Positions 28,291 to 35,964 of a stretch of 64,000 bases of DNA are shown here, piece after piece. The first letter of the stretch is position 1; every line of letters begins with the position of its first letter. Below the pieces are notes generated by a model. The model did no database searches. It was given only the letters and a program-made list of their open reading frames with translations, and was not told the DNA's origin. The DNA comes from Alsobacter soli (GTDB lineage: Bacteria > Pseudomonadota > Alphaproteobacteria > Rhizobiales > Beijerinckiaceae): NCBI RefSeq assembly GCF_003004785.1, contig NZ_PVZS01000009.1:62001-126000 (forward strand). The letters run 5' to 3'. A program made the position numbers and the translations under genes.

Positions 28291-29139
28291 ATGCAGACGG
28301 CGGCCGCTCCGCGCTGGCGCCAGCCCAGCATTCTTCCCGGCTTCGGGCTGGCGCTTGGCGTCACGCTGACGGCCCTTTCGCTGGTCGTCCTCATCCCTCT
28401 GGCCGGCCTGGTCCTGAAGGCCGCCAGCATCGGCCCGGCGGAGTTCCTGGCGATCGCGCGGGCGGAACGCACCGTGGCGGCCCTTCGGCTCTCCTTCGGA
28501 GCCTCCTTCCTGGCGGCGCTCGTCAACGCGGGTTTCGGCATGCTGATCGCGTGGGTGCTGGTGCGCTACCGCTTTCCGGGCCGAAGGATGGTCGACGCGG
28601 CCGTGGACCTGCCCTTCGCGATGCCGACCGCAGTCGCCGGCATCGCGCTCGCGGCGATCTACGCGCCGAACGGCTGGATCGGGGCTCCGCTGGACACGCT
28701 GGGCCTCAAGGTGGCCTACACGCCGCTGGGCGTGGTCGTCGCGCTGGTCTTCATCGGGCTGCCCTTCGTGGTGCGCACGGTGCAACCGGTGCTCGAGGAG
28801 ATCGAGCCCGAAGTCGAAGAAGCCGCGGCGCTCCTGGGCGCCGACCGTCGGCGCACGATTTTCACCGTGATCCTCCCTTCCGTGTTCCCGGCCCTGGCGA
28901 CGGGATTCGTGATGGCCTTCGCGCGGGCCGTCGGCGAGTACGGGTCGGTGATCTTCATCGCCGGGAACGTGCCGATGGTGTCGGAGATCGCGCCGCTGCT
29001 GATCGTGATCCGGCTGGAGCAGTTCGACTACGCCGGGGCGGCGGTGGTCGGCGTGCTGATGCTGGCGGCGTCCTTCGTCATGATCCTGTTGCTCAACCTG
29101 CTGCATGGCGGGCTCAGGCGGAGGCTGGGCCATGTCTGA
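28291..29139 (+). CDS. cysT: Sulfate ABC transporter permease CysT
   Basis: A 282-residue inner-membrane permease of the sulfate importer with about six hydrophobic helices. The EAA-loop segment VEEAAALLGADRRRTIFTVI couples to CysA, and DLPFAMPTAVAGIAL, ARAVGEYGSVIFIAGN are conserved in CysT/CysU. It starts three bases after the binding-protein stop, and its end overlaps cysW by eight bases. Confidence 0.95.
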   Translation: MQTAAAPRWRQPSILPGFGLALGVTLTALSLVVLIPLAGLVLKAASIGPAEFLAIARAERTVAALRLSFGASFLAALVNAGFGMLIAWVLVRYRFPGRRMVDAAVDLPFAMPTAVAGIALAAIYAPNGWIGAPLDTLGLKVAYTPLGVVVALVFIGLPFVVRTVQPVLEEIEPEVEEAAALLGADRRRTIFTVILPSVFPALATGFVMAFARAVGEYGSVIFIAGNVPMVSEIAPLLIVIRLEQFDYAGAAVVGVLMLAASFVMILLLNLLHGGLRRRLGHV

Positions 29140-30010
29140 CCTCGCTCTCGCCCAGACAGACGCGCCCGTGCGCCGCAGCGTGCGCAGCGAGGGACCAGTC
29201 GCGCGCGCGGCGCTGATCGGCCTGGCGCTGCTCTTCCTGGCCCTGGTGCTCGGTTTCCCCCTGGTCTCCGTCTTCGTGGAGGCGCTGCGGAAGGGATGGG
29301 ACGCCTACCACGAGGCATTGGTCGAGCCCGACGCCCTGGCGGCGGTTCGCCTCACCTTGCTGGTGGCCGCCATCGCGGTTCCGGTGAACGTCGTGGTCGG
29401 CCTGGCGGCGGCCTGGGCCATCGCCAAGTTCGAGTTCCGCGGCAAGGCGCTGCTGACCAGCCTCATCGACCTGCCGTTCTCGGTGTCGCCCGTCGTCTCC
29501 GGTCTCGTCTACGTGCTGCTGTTCGGGGCCCAGGGGCTGCTCGGACCGTGGCTGAAGGCGCACGGGATCGAGATCATCTTCGCCCTGCCGGGGATCGTGC
29601 TGGCCACCATTTTCGTGACGTTCCCGTTCGTGGCGCGCGAAGTGCTGCCCGTGATGCAGGCGCAAGGCGCCGCCGAGGAGGAGGCGGCCCTCATGCTGGG
29701 CGCCTCGGGGTGGCGGACCTTCTGGACCATCACGCTGCCCAACGTGAAGTGGGGCGTGCTCTATGGCGTGCTGCTGTGCAACGCGCGCGCGATGGGGGAA
29801 TTCGGCGCGGTCTCAGTGGTGTCGGGCCGCATTCGTGGGCTGACCACGACCGTGCCGCTGCACGTTGAGATCCTCTACAACGAGTACAACACGGTCGCAG
29901 CCTTCGCGGTGGCGTCGCTGCTCGCCCTGCTGGCGCTGATCACGCTCGTTCTCAAGACGCTGCTGGAATGGCGCTACGCCGACGAACTGTCGGCCGGCGC
30001 CAAGCACTGA
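29132..30010 (+). CDS. cysW: Sulfate ABC transporter permease CysW
   Basis: A 292-residue permease that pairs with CysT. Six hydrophobic segments, the EAA loop EEEAALMLGASGWRTFWTIT, and CysW-typical LIDLPFSVSPVVSGLVYVLL and ARAMGEFGAVSVVSGRIRG are visible. The ATG inside the end of cysT was chosen because homologues start with a short polar N terminus and the overlap is typical of coupled genes. Confidence 0.95.
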   Translation: MSDLALAQTDAPVRRSVRSEGPVARAALIGLALLFLALVLGFPLVSVFVEALRKGWDAYHEALVEPDALAAVRLTLLVAAIAVPVNVVVGLAAAWAIAKFEFRGKALLTSLIDLPFSVSPVVSGLVYVLLFGAQGLLGPWLKAHGIEIIFALPGIVLATIFVTFPFVAREVLPVMQAQGAAEEEAALMLGASGWRTFWTITLPNVKWGVLYGVLLCNARAMGEFGAVSVVSGRIRGLTTTVPLHVEILYNEYNTVAAFAVASLLALLALITLVLKTLLEWRYADELSAGAKH

Positions 30011-30023
30011 CCGGAGCCCGCCA

Positions 30024-31073
30024 ATGTCCGTCGCAGTCAGGATCGAGGCTGTCACCAAGCTGTTCGGGCCGTTCCCGGCGCTGCGGGGCGTGTCGCTGGA
30101 GGTGGAGCCCGCCGAACTGGTCGCACTGCTCGGCCCATCGGGATCCGGCAAGACCACGCTGCTGCGCGTGATCGCGGGCCTGGAGGAGCAGAACGGTGGC
30201 CGGGTGCTGTTCGACGACATCGAGTCCCACCGGCTCTCCCTCAGGGACCGGCGGATCGGCTTCGTGTTCCAGCATTACGCCCTGTTCCGGCACATGACCG
30301 TTGCGGACAACATCGCGTATGGCCTCAAGGCCCGCCCCCGGAGGGAGCGGCCGAGCTCAGAGGCCATACGGCAGAGGGTTGGGCAACTGCTGGACCTGGT
30401 GCAACTCACCGGCCTCGAGAAGCGCTTCCCGGGCCAGCTCTCCGGAGGCCAGCGCCAGCGCGTGGCGCTCGCCCGGGCGCTGGCGATCGAGCCGCGCGTG
30501 CTCCTGCTCGACGAGCCCTTCGGCGCGCTCGACGCGCGCGTGCGCAAGGACCTGCGCCAGTGGCTGCGCGACGTGCACCGGCGCACGGGCCACACCACGC
30601 TCTTTGTCACCCATGACCAGGACGAGGCGCTGGAGCTCGCGGACCGGGTGGCGATCCTGAACGACGGCCGGATCGAGCAGGTCGGCACCCCCGACGACGT
30701 CTACGACAAGCCGGCCACCCCCTTCGTGTGCGGCTTCCTGGGGGAGAGCAACCGGATCGGGGTTGAACTCGCGGGTGGCCAGGCCTTCCTGGGGGACACG
30801 CCCATCTTTCCGGCGACGCACAACAATGGACGGGGCGCGGCCGATCTTTTTGTCCGTCCGCAGGACGTCCGGATGGAGCCGCCGGGCGGGCAGGGGCTCG
30901 CCGGCGTCGTCGCCGCGGTGCGGCGGCACGGCGCCATCCGCCGGGCGGAGGTGGCGGTCGCCGGGCTGGCCCGCAGGCTCGACGTGGATCTGCCCAGCGC
31001 TATCGTGCCCGCCATCGGTGAAACGGTCGGCCTCAAGATCGTCAGGGCGACCGTATTCGGGCCTTCGGCCTGA
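30024..31073 (+). CDS. cysA: Sulfate ABC transporter ATPase CysA
   Basis: A 349-residue ATPase that energises CysT/CysW. Walker A is GPSGSGKTTLLRVIAG, the Q-loop is FVFQHYALFRHM, signature LSGGQRQRVALARAL, Walker B VLLLDEPFGALDA, switch THDQDEALELADR. The C-terminal beta-barrel (TOBE-like, FVRPQDVRMEP) is present. It follows cysW after 13 bases and ends the sulfur operon; no clear terminator was seen before the next gene. Confidence 0.95.
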   Translation: MSVAVRIEAVTKLFGPFPALRGVSLEVEPAELVALLGPSGSGKTTLLRVIAGLEEQNGGRVLFDDIESHRLSLRDRRIGFVFQHYALFRHMTVADNIAYGLKARPRRERPSSEAIRQRVGQLLDLVQLTGLEKRFPGQLSGGQRQRVALARALAIEPRVLLLDEPFGALDARVRKDLRQWLRDVHRRTGHTTLFVTHDQDEALELADRVAILNDGRIEQVGTPDDVYDKPATPFVCGFLGESNRIGVELAGGQAFLGDTPIFPATHNNGRGAADLFVRPQDVRMEPPGGQGLAGVVAAVRRHGAIRRAEVAVAGLARRLDVDLPSAIVPAIGETVGLKIVRATVFGPSA

Positions 31074-31195
31074 TTTTCAGCCCGCCACGGTTCGGCAGCG
31101 ACAATATCGCGTGGTTTTCGCAACCCTGGATTGTATCGGGGGTGCCCCGGCCCTAGACTTGACCGCATCCGTTGCGACTTTTGGTCCCCCGCCTC

Positions 31196-31999
31196 ATGGT
31201 CAACGACAACGAGGGATCTCGGCATCCCTCACCCACGTCCCTGTCCGGGGAGGCGGAACTCCAGGAGCTTCGTGAGGCCTTGGCGTCCCGCGACGCCTTT
31301 CTCGCGCTTGTGGCGCACGAGTTGCGCAATCCGATGACGCCGATCCTGGCGCAGGTGCAGCGGCTCAGGCGCATGGCGCAGGACGGCTCCGACGCGGAGA
31401 TCCTCGCCAGGGGCGCCGAACGCGCCGAGAGGCTCGTGGTGCACTACATCAAGCGGGTCACCACCCTGCTGGACGTGACCCGCATCCGGGCCGGGCGCGT
31501 CGACCTCAAGCCGGAGCCCCACGATTTCGCTGAAACGGCCGGCCAGGTGGTCGAGAGCCTGGGGCCCGCCGCGGCCTATTCCGGCTGCCGGATCGAGTTC
31601 AGCTGCCCGGAGACGCTGCCTGCCGTGTTCGATCGGCTCGCGGGCGAGCAGATCCTGGAGAACCTGCTCAGCAACGCCATCAAGTATGCGCCGGGGCAGC
31701 CGATCCTGGTGTTCGCACGAATCGACGGCGAGGACCTGGCGTTCGGGGTGTCCGATCGTGGGCCAGGCATCTCCCCCCACGACCAGCAGCGCATCTTCGA
31801 GCGGTTCGAGCGGCTCCTGGGCGCGGGCGCGCCGGCCGGAGGCTTCGGCGTCGGGCTTTGGGTCGTGCGGCGGCTGGTCGAGGCCATGCACGGCCGGATC
31901 ACGGTTTCCAGCGTGGAGGGTCAAGGCTCCACTTTCACAGTGCGGCTGCCGCGGAGCGGCGCCGGCGCGGACGACCAGCGCCGGAGGGGCGAGACATGA
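31196..31999 (+). CDS. Soluble sensor histidine kinase
   Basis: A 267-residue kinase without transmembrane segments. HisKA (residues about 30-100) carries the H box LVAHELRNPMTP. The HATPase_c domain shows ENLLSNAIKYAP (N box), SDRGPGISP (G1), FERFERL (F box) and GGFGVGLWVVRRL (G2). Nothing is left for a sensory domain beyond a 35-residue N-terminal stretch. Its stop overlaps the start of the KaiC-like gene (ATGA), and a single-domain receiver follows, so the three proteins probably form one pathway. The ATG at 31196 was preferred over an upstream TTG. Confidence 0.9.
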   Translation: MVNDNEGSRHPSPTSLSGEAELQELREALASRDAFLALVAHELRNPMTPILAQVQRLRRMAQDGSDAEILARGAERAERLVVHYIKRVTTLLDVTRIRAGRVDLKPEPHDFAETAGQVVESLGPAAAYSGCRIEFSCPETLPAVFDRLAGEQILENLLSNAIKYAPGQPILVFARIDGEDLAFGVSDRGPGISPHDQQRIFERFERLLGAGAPAGGFGVGLWVVRRLVEAMHGRITVSSVEGQGSTFTVRLPRSGAGADDQRRRGET

Positions 32000-33507
32000 A
32001 CGAAACAACAATGCAGCGAACGCCGACCACCATCCCGGGGCTTGATCGCCTCCTCGGTGGAGGCGTGTTCCGGGGCGGCATCTACATCGTCCAGGGCGCC
32101 CCCGGCTCCGGCAAGACCATCCTGGCCAATCAACTGTGCTTCGGCCATGCGGCCGCCGGCGGGCGGGCGCTGTATGTGACCCTGCTGGCCGAAAGCCATT
32201 CGCGCATGATCGGCCACCTCGAGAACCTGGCCTTTTTCGATCGCGCCGCCATCCCCGATCGCGTCACCTACCTGAGCGCCTTCAGGACCCTGGAGGACGA
32301 CGGCCTGAAAGGCCTCGTTGACATGCTGCGCCGGGAGATCCGCAGCAAAAGGATCAGCCTTCTTGTGCTGGATGGGCTTGTCTCGGCGGAGGAAACCGCT
32401 ACCTCGCCTCGCGAGTTGAAGAAATTCATCCACGAACTGCAGACCCAAGCCGGGTTGACGGATTGCACCATGTTCCTGCTGACGAGCGCCTATATGGGTC
32501 AGCGGATGGTCTCAGCCGAGCACACCATGGTGGATGGGCTCGTGGAGCTGCAGAGCTCGACCTACGGGCGCCAGTCCGAGCGCGAATTGCAGATCCACAA
32601 GTTCCGCGGCGGTGCGATGATCCGCGGCCTGCATTCCTACGTGATCTGCGACAACGGCATCGAAGTCTACCCGCGCACGGAAGCGCTCTACGCGAAGCCC
32701 AGCCGGGCCGAGACGGCCGACGGGCCGACCGTGTCGATCGGAATCCCTGTCCTCGACGGGATGATGGGGGGCGGGCCCAGCGTCCACAGCACGACGCTCC
32801 TGCTGGGACCGGCGGGCATCGGCAAGAGCACGGTGGGGTTGCAGTTCCTCGGCCACACGGACGAGCCGGGGCTCTATTTCAGCTTCAACGAGAGCCCGCA
32901 GTCCGTCCTGGTCAAGGCCAAGGGCTTGAAACTTCCAGTGGCTCAGAGGATCAAGGACGGCCAGGTCCGGGTGCATTGGCAGCCGGTCACCGAGGCGGTC
33001 GTGGACGCGGTGTGCGACAGGCTGCTGCGCACGGTGGAGCAGAACGGAATCCGTCGGCTCTTCATCGACGGCGTGGACGGCTTCGCCAAGCTCTCGACGG
33101 ACACGACCCGGATCGGCCCGCTGCTCACGGCGCTGAGCAACGAGTTGCGGGCCCGGTCGGTGACCACGCTCTCCACCGCCGAGATGGATCTCGCCGGGAT
33201 CGTGCCGGGGCAGCCTCTGGCGGGAATGGCCGTTCGCGACATGTCCCCCGTGGCCGACAACATCATCGTTATGCGCTATGTCGGCGCCCACTCCCACCTG
33301 CACCGTCTTGTGGCCGCGCTGAAGGTCAGGGAGGGGCGGACCTCCATGGAATTCCGCCGCTTCCGACTGGAGCCGGGCGGACTGCACATCGAAGCGGACG
33401 CAGCCGTTGCGGAGCGGCTCCTGCGTGGGCTGGAAGAGCGGCCCGAGGAAGCCCAGGCTCTGCAGTCCGCGCCCCATATCCCCGACCATCTCGGCCGAGG
33501 AGAATGA
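31996..33507 (+). CDS. KaiC-like protein with two RecA/KaiC ATPase domains
   Basis: A 503-residue protein with duplicated KaiC domains. Domain 1 has Walker A GAPGSGKT at residues 34-41 and a Walker B-like SLLVLDGL near 121-128. Domain 2 has GPAGIGKST near 271-279 and FSFNESP. The catalytic Glu pair expected after the first Walker A in clock KaiC is not clear in domain 1 (TLLAES). There is no kaiA or kaiB nearby, so this is not a canonical clock. Such double-KaiC proteins next to a kinase and receiver occur in alphaproteobacteria, where roles in light or stress signalling have been suggested. Overlaps both neighbours. Confidence 0.92.
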   Translation: MNETTMQRTPTTIPGLDRLLGGGVFRGGIYIVQGAPGSGKTILANQLCFGHAAAGGRALYVTLLAESHSRMIGHLENLAFFDRAAIPDRVTYLSAFRTLEDDGLKGLVDMLRREIRSKRISLLVLDGLVSAEETATSPRELKKFIHELQTQAGLTDCTMFLLTSAYMGQRMVSAEHTMVDGLVELQSSTYGRQSERELQIHKFRGGAMIRGLHSYVICDNGIEVYPRTEALYAKPSRAETADGPTVSIGIPVLDGMMGGGPSVHSTTLLLGPAGIGKSTVGLQFLGHTDEPGLYFSFNESPQSVLVKAKGLKLPVAQRIKDGQVRVHWQPVTEAVVDAVCDRLLRTVEQNGIRRLFIDGVDGFAKLSTDTTRIGPLLTALSNELRARSVTTLSTAEMDLAGIVPGQPLAGMAVRDMSPVADNIIVMRYVGAHSHLHRLVAALKVREGRTSMEFRRFRLEPGGLHIEADAAVAERLLRGLEERPEEAQALQSAPHIPDHLGRGE

Positions 33508-33869
33508 TCTTGCGCACGGTGCTGGTCGTCGACGACGAATGGGCGATCGCCGAAGTGCTCGAGGACATCCTCAGCGACGAGGGCTTTCGCGTCGTCGTCG
33601 CCAACAATGGCCGGCAGGGGCTGGAGCGGGCCCTGGCCGAAAAGCCGGACCTGATCCTGCTGGACTTCATGATGCCCGTGCTGGATGGGCCCGGCATGCT
33701 GGCCGCCTTGGCCGAGGATGAACGGGTGAGCGGGACCAGGGTGATCCTGATGAGCTCGTTGCCGGAAGCGACCGTGCGCGAGCGATGTTCAGGCTATGCG
33801 GCGTTCCTGCGGAAGCCGTTCCTCATCGACGATGTGCTGGCGACGATCCAGAACATTGTTACGTCATAA
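33504..33869 (+). CDS. Single-domain response regulator
   Basis: A 121-residue stand-alone receiver (CheY-like). The acidic pair is in VVDDEWAIAE, the phosphoacceptor is Asp54 in LLDFMMPVLDG, and the conserved Lys is in FLRKPF. No output domain follows. It overlaps the KaiC-like stop by four bases and is the presumed partner of the upstream kinase. A strong terminator ends the three-gene operon. Confidence 0.92.
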   Translation: MILRTVLVVDDEWAIAEVLEDILSDEGFRVVVANNGRQGLERALAEKPDLILLDFMMPVLDGPGMLAALAEDERVSGTRVILMSSLPEATVRERCSGYAAFLRKPFLIDDVLATIQNIVTS

Positions 33870-33906
33870 AACGAAGCCCTGTAGTGGACCACAGGGCTTC
33901 GTTGTT
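33870..33906 (+). terminator. Rho-independent terminator after the KaiC operon
   Basis: AACGAAGCCCTGT (33870-33882) pairs with ACAGGGCTTCGTT (33891-33903), 13 perfect pairs, followed by GTT. The symmetric stem could also act on the minus-strand small ORF transcript. Confidence 0.85.
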
Positions 33907-33919
33907 ATAACCAGTGCTC

Positions 33920-34003
33920 TCAGCGCCAGAACAGCGCGATCAAAATGATGATCGGGATCGGGACGCCGATCAACCAAAGCAAAGCGCCTTTACCCAGTCC
34001 CAT
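33920..34003 (-). CDS. 27-residue small membrane protein
   Basis: A 27-codon ORF that is almost entirely one hydrophobic helix: after MGLGKG it reads ALLWLIGVPIPIIILIALFW and ends in Arg. An ideal AGGAGG ribosome site lies six bases before the ATG. Similar tiny membrane proteins with a WLIG-P-P-II core occur widely in Rhizobiales. A near-consensus EcfG promoter lies upstream. Function unknown; probably stress-related. Confidence 0.75.
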   Translation of the reverse strand: MGLGKGALLWLIGVPIPIIILIALFWR

Positions 34004-34034
34004 ATTGTCCTCCTTTTGCTTTCGCTGTCCAAAC

Positions 34035-34060
34035 AACTGTCGAGTCCGCAGCTTGGTTCC
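34035..34060 (-). promoter_or_regulatory. Near-consensus EcfG-type promoter
   Basis: Minus-strand GGAAC (34060-34056), 17 bases, AGTT (34038-34035). One mismatch to CGTT. It lies 31 bases upstream of the 27-residue membrane protein ORF. Confidence 0.55.
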
Positions 34061-34119
34061 TGAGGCTGCGCAGGGGACCCCTCGCGGCGGCGTGGGAAGG
34101 CTGGCGACGGCGCCACTCC

Positions 34120-34152
34120 AGGCGCCTTGAAAAACTAGGCGCCTTGAAAAAA
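34120..34152. repeat. Short tandem direct repeat
   Basis: AGGCGCCTTGAAAAA occurs twice with a 17-base period, between the two divergent EcfG-like promoters. GGCGCC in each copy is itself palindromic. It may be a binding site for a regulator or a local duplication. Confidence 0.6.
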
Positions 34153-34166
34153 GCGGAAGCTCTGCG

Positions 34167-34191
34167 GGAACGATTGTTGCAACCGCGAGTT
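34167..34191 (+). promoter_or_regulatory. Near-consensus EcfG-type promoter of the rsbR operon
   Basis: GGAAC, 16 bases, AGTT. One mismatch to the CGTT -10 box. It points at rsbR, whose ATG is at 34295, and is the only promoter-like match seen in the gap. Confidence 0.5.
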
Positions 34192-34294
34192 GAACGGCTC
34201 AGCTGCGGCTTGGATCGGACCGGCGCCCAGAGCTGAAACCATGAGGGCCGCCCAGGTCCTCTGCGCGGACCGGTCATGTTGGGGGAGTACAGAC

Positions 34295-35170
34295 ATGGCC
34301 GTTGCGGCCGATTGGGCAGGCGTCATCAGCCGGCATCACGACGAGATCATCAAGGGCTGGCTTCAGCAACTGAGAGATGACGGGACCCTCCAGACGGGCC
34401 GGATCAAGGACGCCGAGCTCGAGGGCGAGTGCCGTCGCATGCTGGCCCTGGTGGGTCCCGAGCTGGCGCATGGGGCAGCGCACTCGCCTCTCGGGGGCGA
34501 ATTGCGGGACATGCTGGTGGCGCTGTCCCGTTCCAGGGCGCTCCAGGGTTTCACGCCCAGCGAAACATCCAATTTCGTACTCGGCCTCAAGCTCCCGCTG
34601 TTCGGCGCAATCGGAGTGGACTATCCGGACCAGGCCGACGTGATCGCGGGGGCGACGATCGAGGCGACGCGCAAGCTCGACAGGCTGGCTTTGCTGACCA
34701 TCGAGTCTTTCCAGAAGAGCCGCGAAGAGGTGATCATCCGCCAGCAGCGGGAAATCGCCGAACTGTCCACCCCCGTGGTCAAGCTTTGGGACGGCATCCT
34801 CGCCCTGCCGCTCATTGGAACGCTCGACAGCGAGCGCACCCAGGTGGTGATGGAGAACATGCTCCAGTCCATCGTGGAGCACTCGGCCGAGATCGCGATC
34901 ATCGACATCACGGGCGTTCCAACCGTGGACACGCTCGTGGCGCAGCATCTGTTGAAGACGGTCGCGGCCGCGCGCCTGATGGGCGCGGATTGCATCGTCA
35001 GCGGCATCCGCCCGCAGATTGCGCAGACCATGGTGCATCTCGGCGTCGAGCTCAACGTGATCTCGAAAGCCAGCCTGGCGGACGCGCTGGCGCTCGCCCT
35101 GCAGAGGATCGGTAAGCGCGTGGTCGACACCGCCGGCGCGACAGCCGCCCCCGTCGAGTTCCTGCGCTGA
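34295..35170 (+). CDS. RsbR-like stressosome scaffold/sensor protein
   Basis: A 291-residue protein with an N-terminal helical sensor domain (residues about 5-150, RsbR_N globin-like) and a C-terminal STAS domain. The STAS core IIDITGVPTVDTLVAQHLL carries Thr213 at the position of the RsbT-phosphorylated Thr in Bacillus RsbR, and SGIRPQIAQTMVHLGV is the second conserved helix. In Bacillus, RsbR and RsbS form the stressosome and release RsbT under stress. GGGGGAG precedes the ATG. First gene of a six-gene operon. Confidence 0.9.
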   Translation: MAVAADWAGVISRHHDEIIKGWLQQLRDDGTLQTGRIKDAELEGECRRMLALVGPELAHGAAHSPLGGELRDMLVALSRSRALQGFTPSETSNFVLGLKLPLFGAIGVDYPDQADVIAGATIEATRKLDRLALLTIESFQKSREEVIIRQQREIAELSTPVVKLWDGILALPLIGTLDSERTQVVMENMLQSIVEHSAEIAIIDITGVPTVDTLVAQHLLKTVAAARLMGADCIVSGIRPQIAQTMVHLGVELNVISKASLADALALALQRIGKRVVDTAGATAAPVEFLR

Positions 35171-35180
35171 GGCGCCGTCC

Positions 35181-35567
35181 ATGGACCGAATTCCGATCCT
35201 GAAAATGGGCGACGCCCTCCTGATCACCATCCAGGTGGACATGCATGACCGCCTGGCTCTGGCCCTTGAGGAGGATTTGACCGCCAAGATCGCGGCCACC
35301 AAGGCCAAAGGCGTTTTGATCGACATCTCCTCGCTGGAAATCGTGGACAGCTTCATCGGGCGAATGCTGGACAACATCGCGGCCGTCTCGCGCATGCTGG
35401 ACGCCGACACGGTGGTGGTGGGGATGCGGCCGGCGGTGGCCATCACGCTCGTGGAGCTTGGGCTGTCGCTGACGGGCGTGAAAACCGCGCTCAACGTGGA
35501 GCGCGGCATGCTGATGATCCAGAACCGGCTCAGGGGCCTGGGAGACTTCAGTGGCCGTCGTTCGTGA
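35181..35567 (+). CDS. RsbS-like STAS antagonist
   Basis: A 128-residue single STAS domain. The conserved DISSLEIVDSFIGRML places Ser57 at the phosphosite of Bacillus RsbS. MRPAVAITLVELGLSLTGVKTAL matches the second half of the family. Expected to hold RsbT with RsbR until phosphorylated. It begins ten bases after rsbR and overlaps rsbT by 17 bases. Confidence 0.92.
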   Translation: MDRIPILKMGDALLITIQVDMHDRLALALEEDLTAKIAATKAKGVLIDISSLEIVDSFIGRMLDNIAAVSRMLDADTVVVGMRPAVAITLVELGLSLTGVKTALNVERGMLMIQNRLRGLGDFSGRRS

Positions 35568-35955
35568 CGACGTGATGCCGGTCCGCAGTTCCGACGACAT
35601 CGTCCGGGTTCGCCAGGAGGTGCGCGCCCGCGCGATCGAGATCGGCCTCAGCCTGGTGGACCAGACCAAGATCGTCACGGCCGCCAGCGAGCTCGCTCGC
35701 AACACGCTCGACTACGGCGGGGGCGGGACCACGCGTCTCGAAGTCGTCCAGGACGGGGGACGCCGGGGCATCCGGCTGACCTTCGAGGACAAGGGCCCGG
35801 GCATCGCGGACGTCGAGCTCGCCCTCAAGGACGGCTACACCTCTGGCAAGGGCCTGGGGCTCGGGCTCAGCGGCGCGCGCCGGTTGTCGAACGAGTTTTT
35901 CATCGAATCCAAGCCTGGCGAGGGAACCCGCGTCACTATCGTGCGCTGGAAGTGA
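35551..35955 (+). CDS. RsbT-like serine/threonine kinase
   Basis: A 134-residue GHKL (HATPase_c) kinase. The N box ASELARNTLDYGGGG, G1 EDKGPGIAD, and G2 GKGLGLGLSGARRL match RsbT, the switch kinase that phosphorylates RsbR and RsbS. The GTG start with GGGAGA upstream overlaps rsbS; an ATG eight codons later is possible. It is the first of three consecutive proteins in this operon carrying an RsbT-type ATPase domain. Confidence 0.92.
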   Translation: MAVVRDDVMPVRSSDDIVRVRQEVRARAIEIGLSLVDQTKIVTAASELARNTLDYGGGGTTRLEVVQDGGRRGIRLTFEDKGPGIADVELALKDGYTSGKGLGLGLSGARRLSNEFFIESKPGEGTRVTIVRWK

Positions 35956-35964
35956 GAGGGCGCG

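Noticed and set aside
31996-33507. A circadian kaiABC clock
   Set aside because: No kaiA or kaiB is nearby and clock-specific features of KaiC are not clear; only the double-ATPase architecture is shared.
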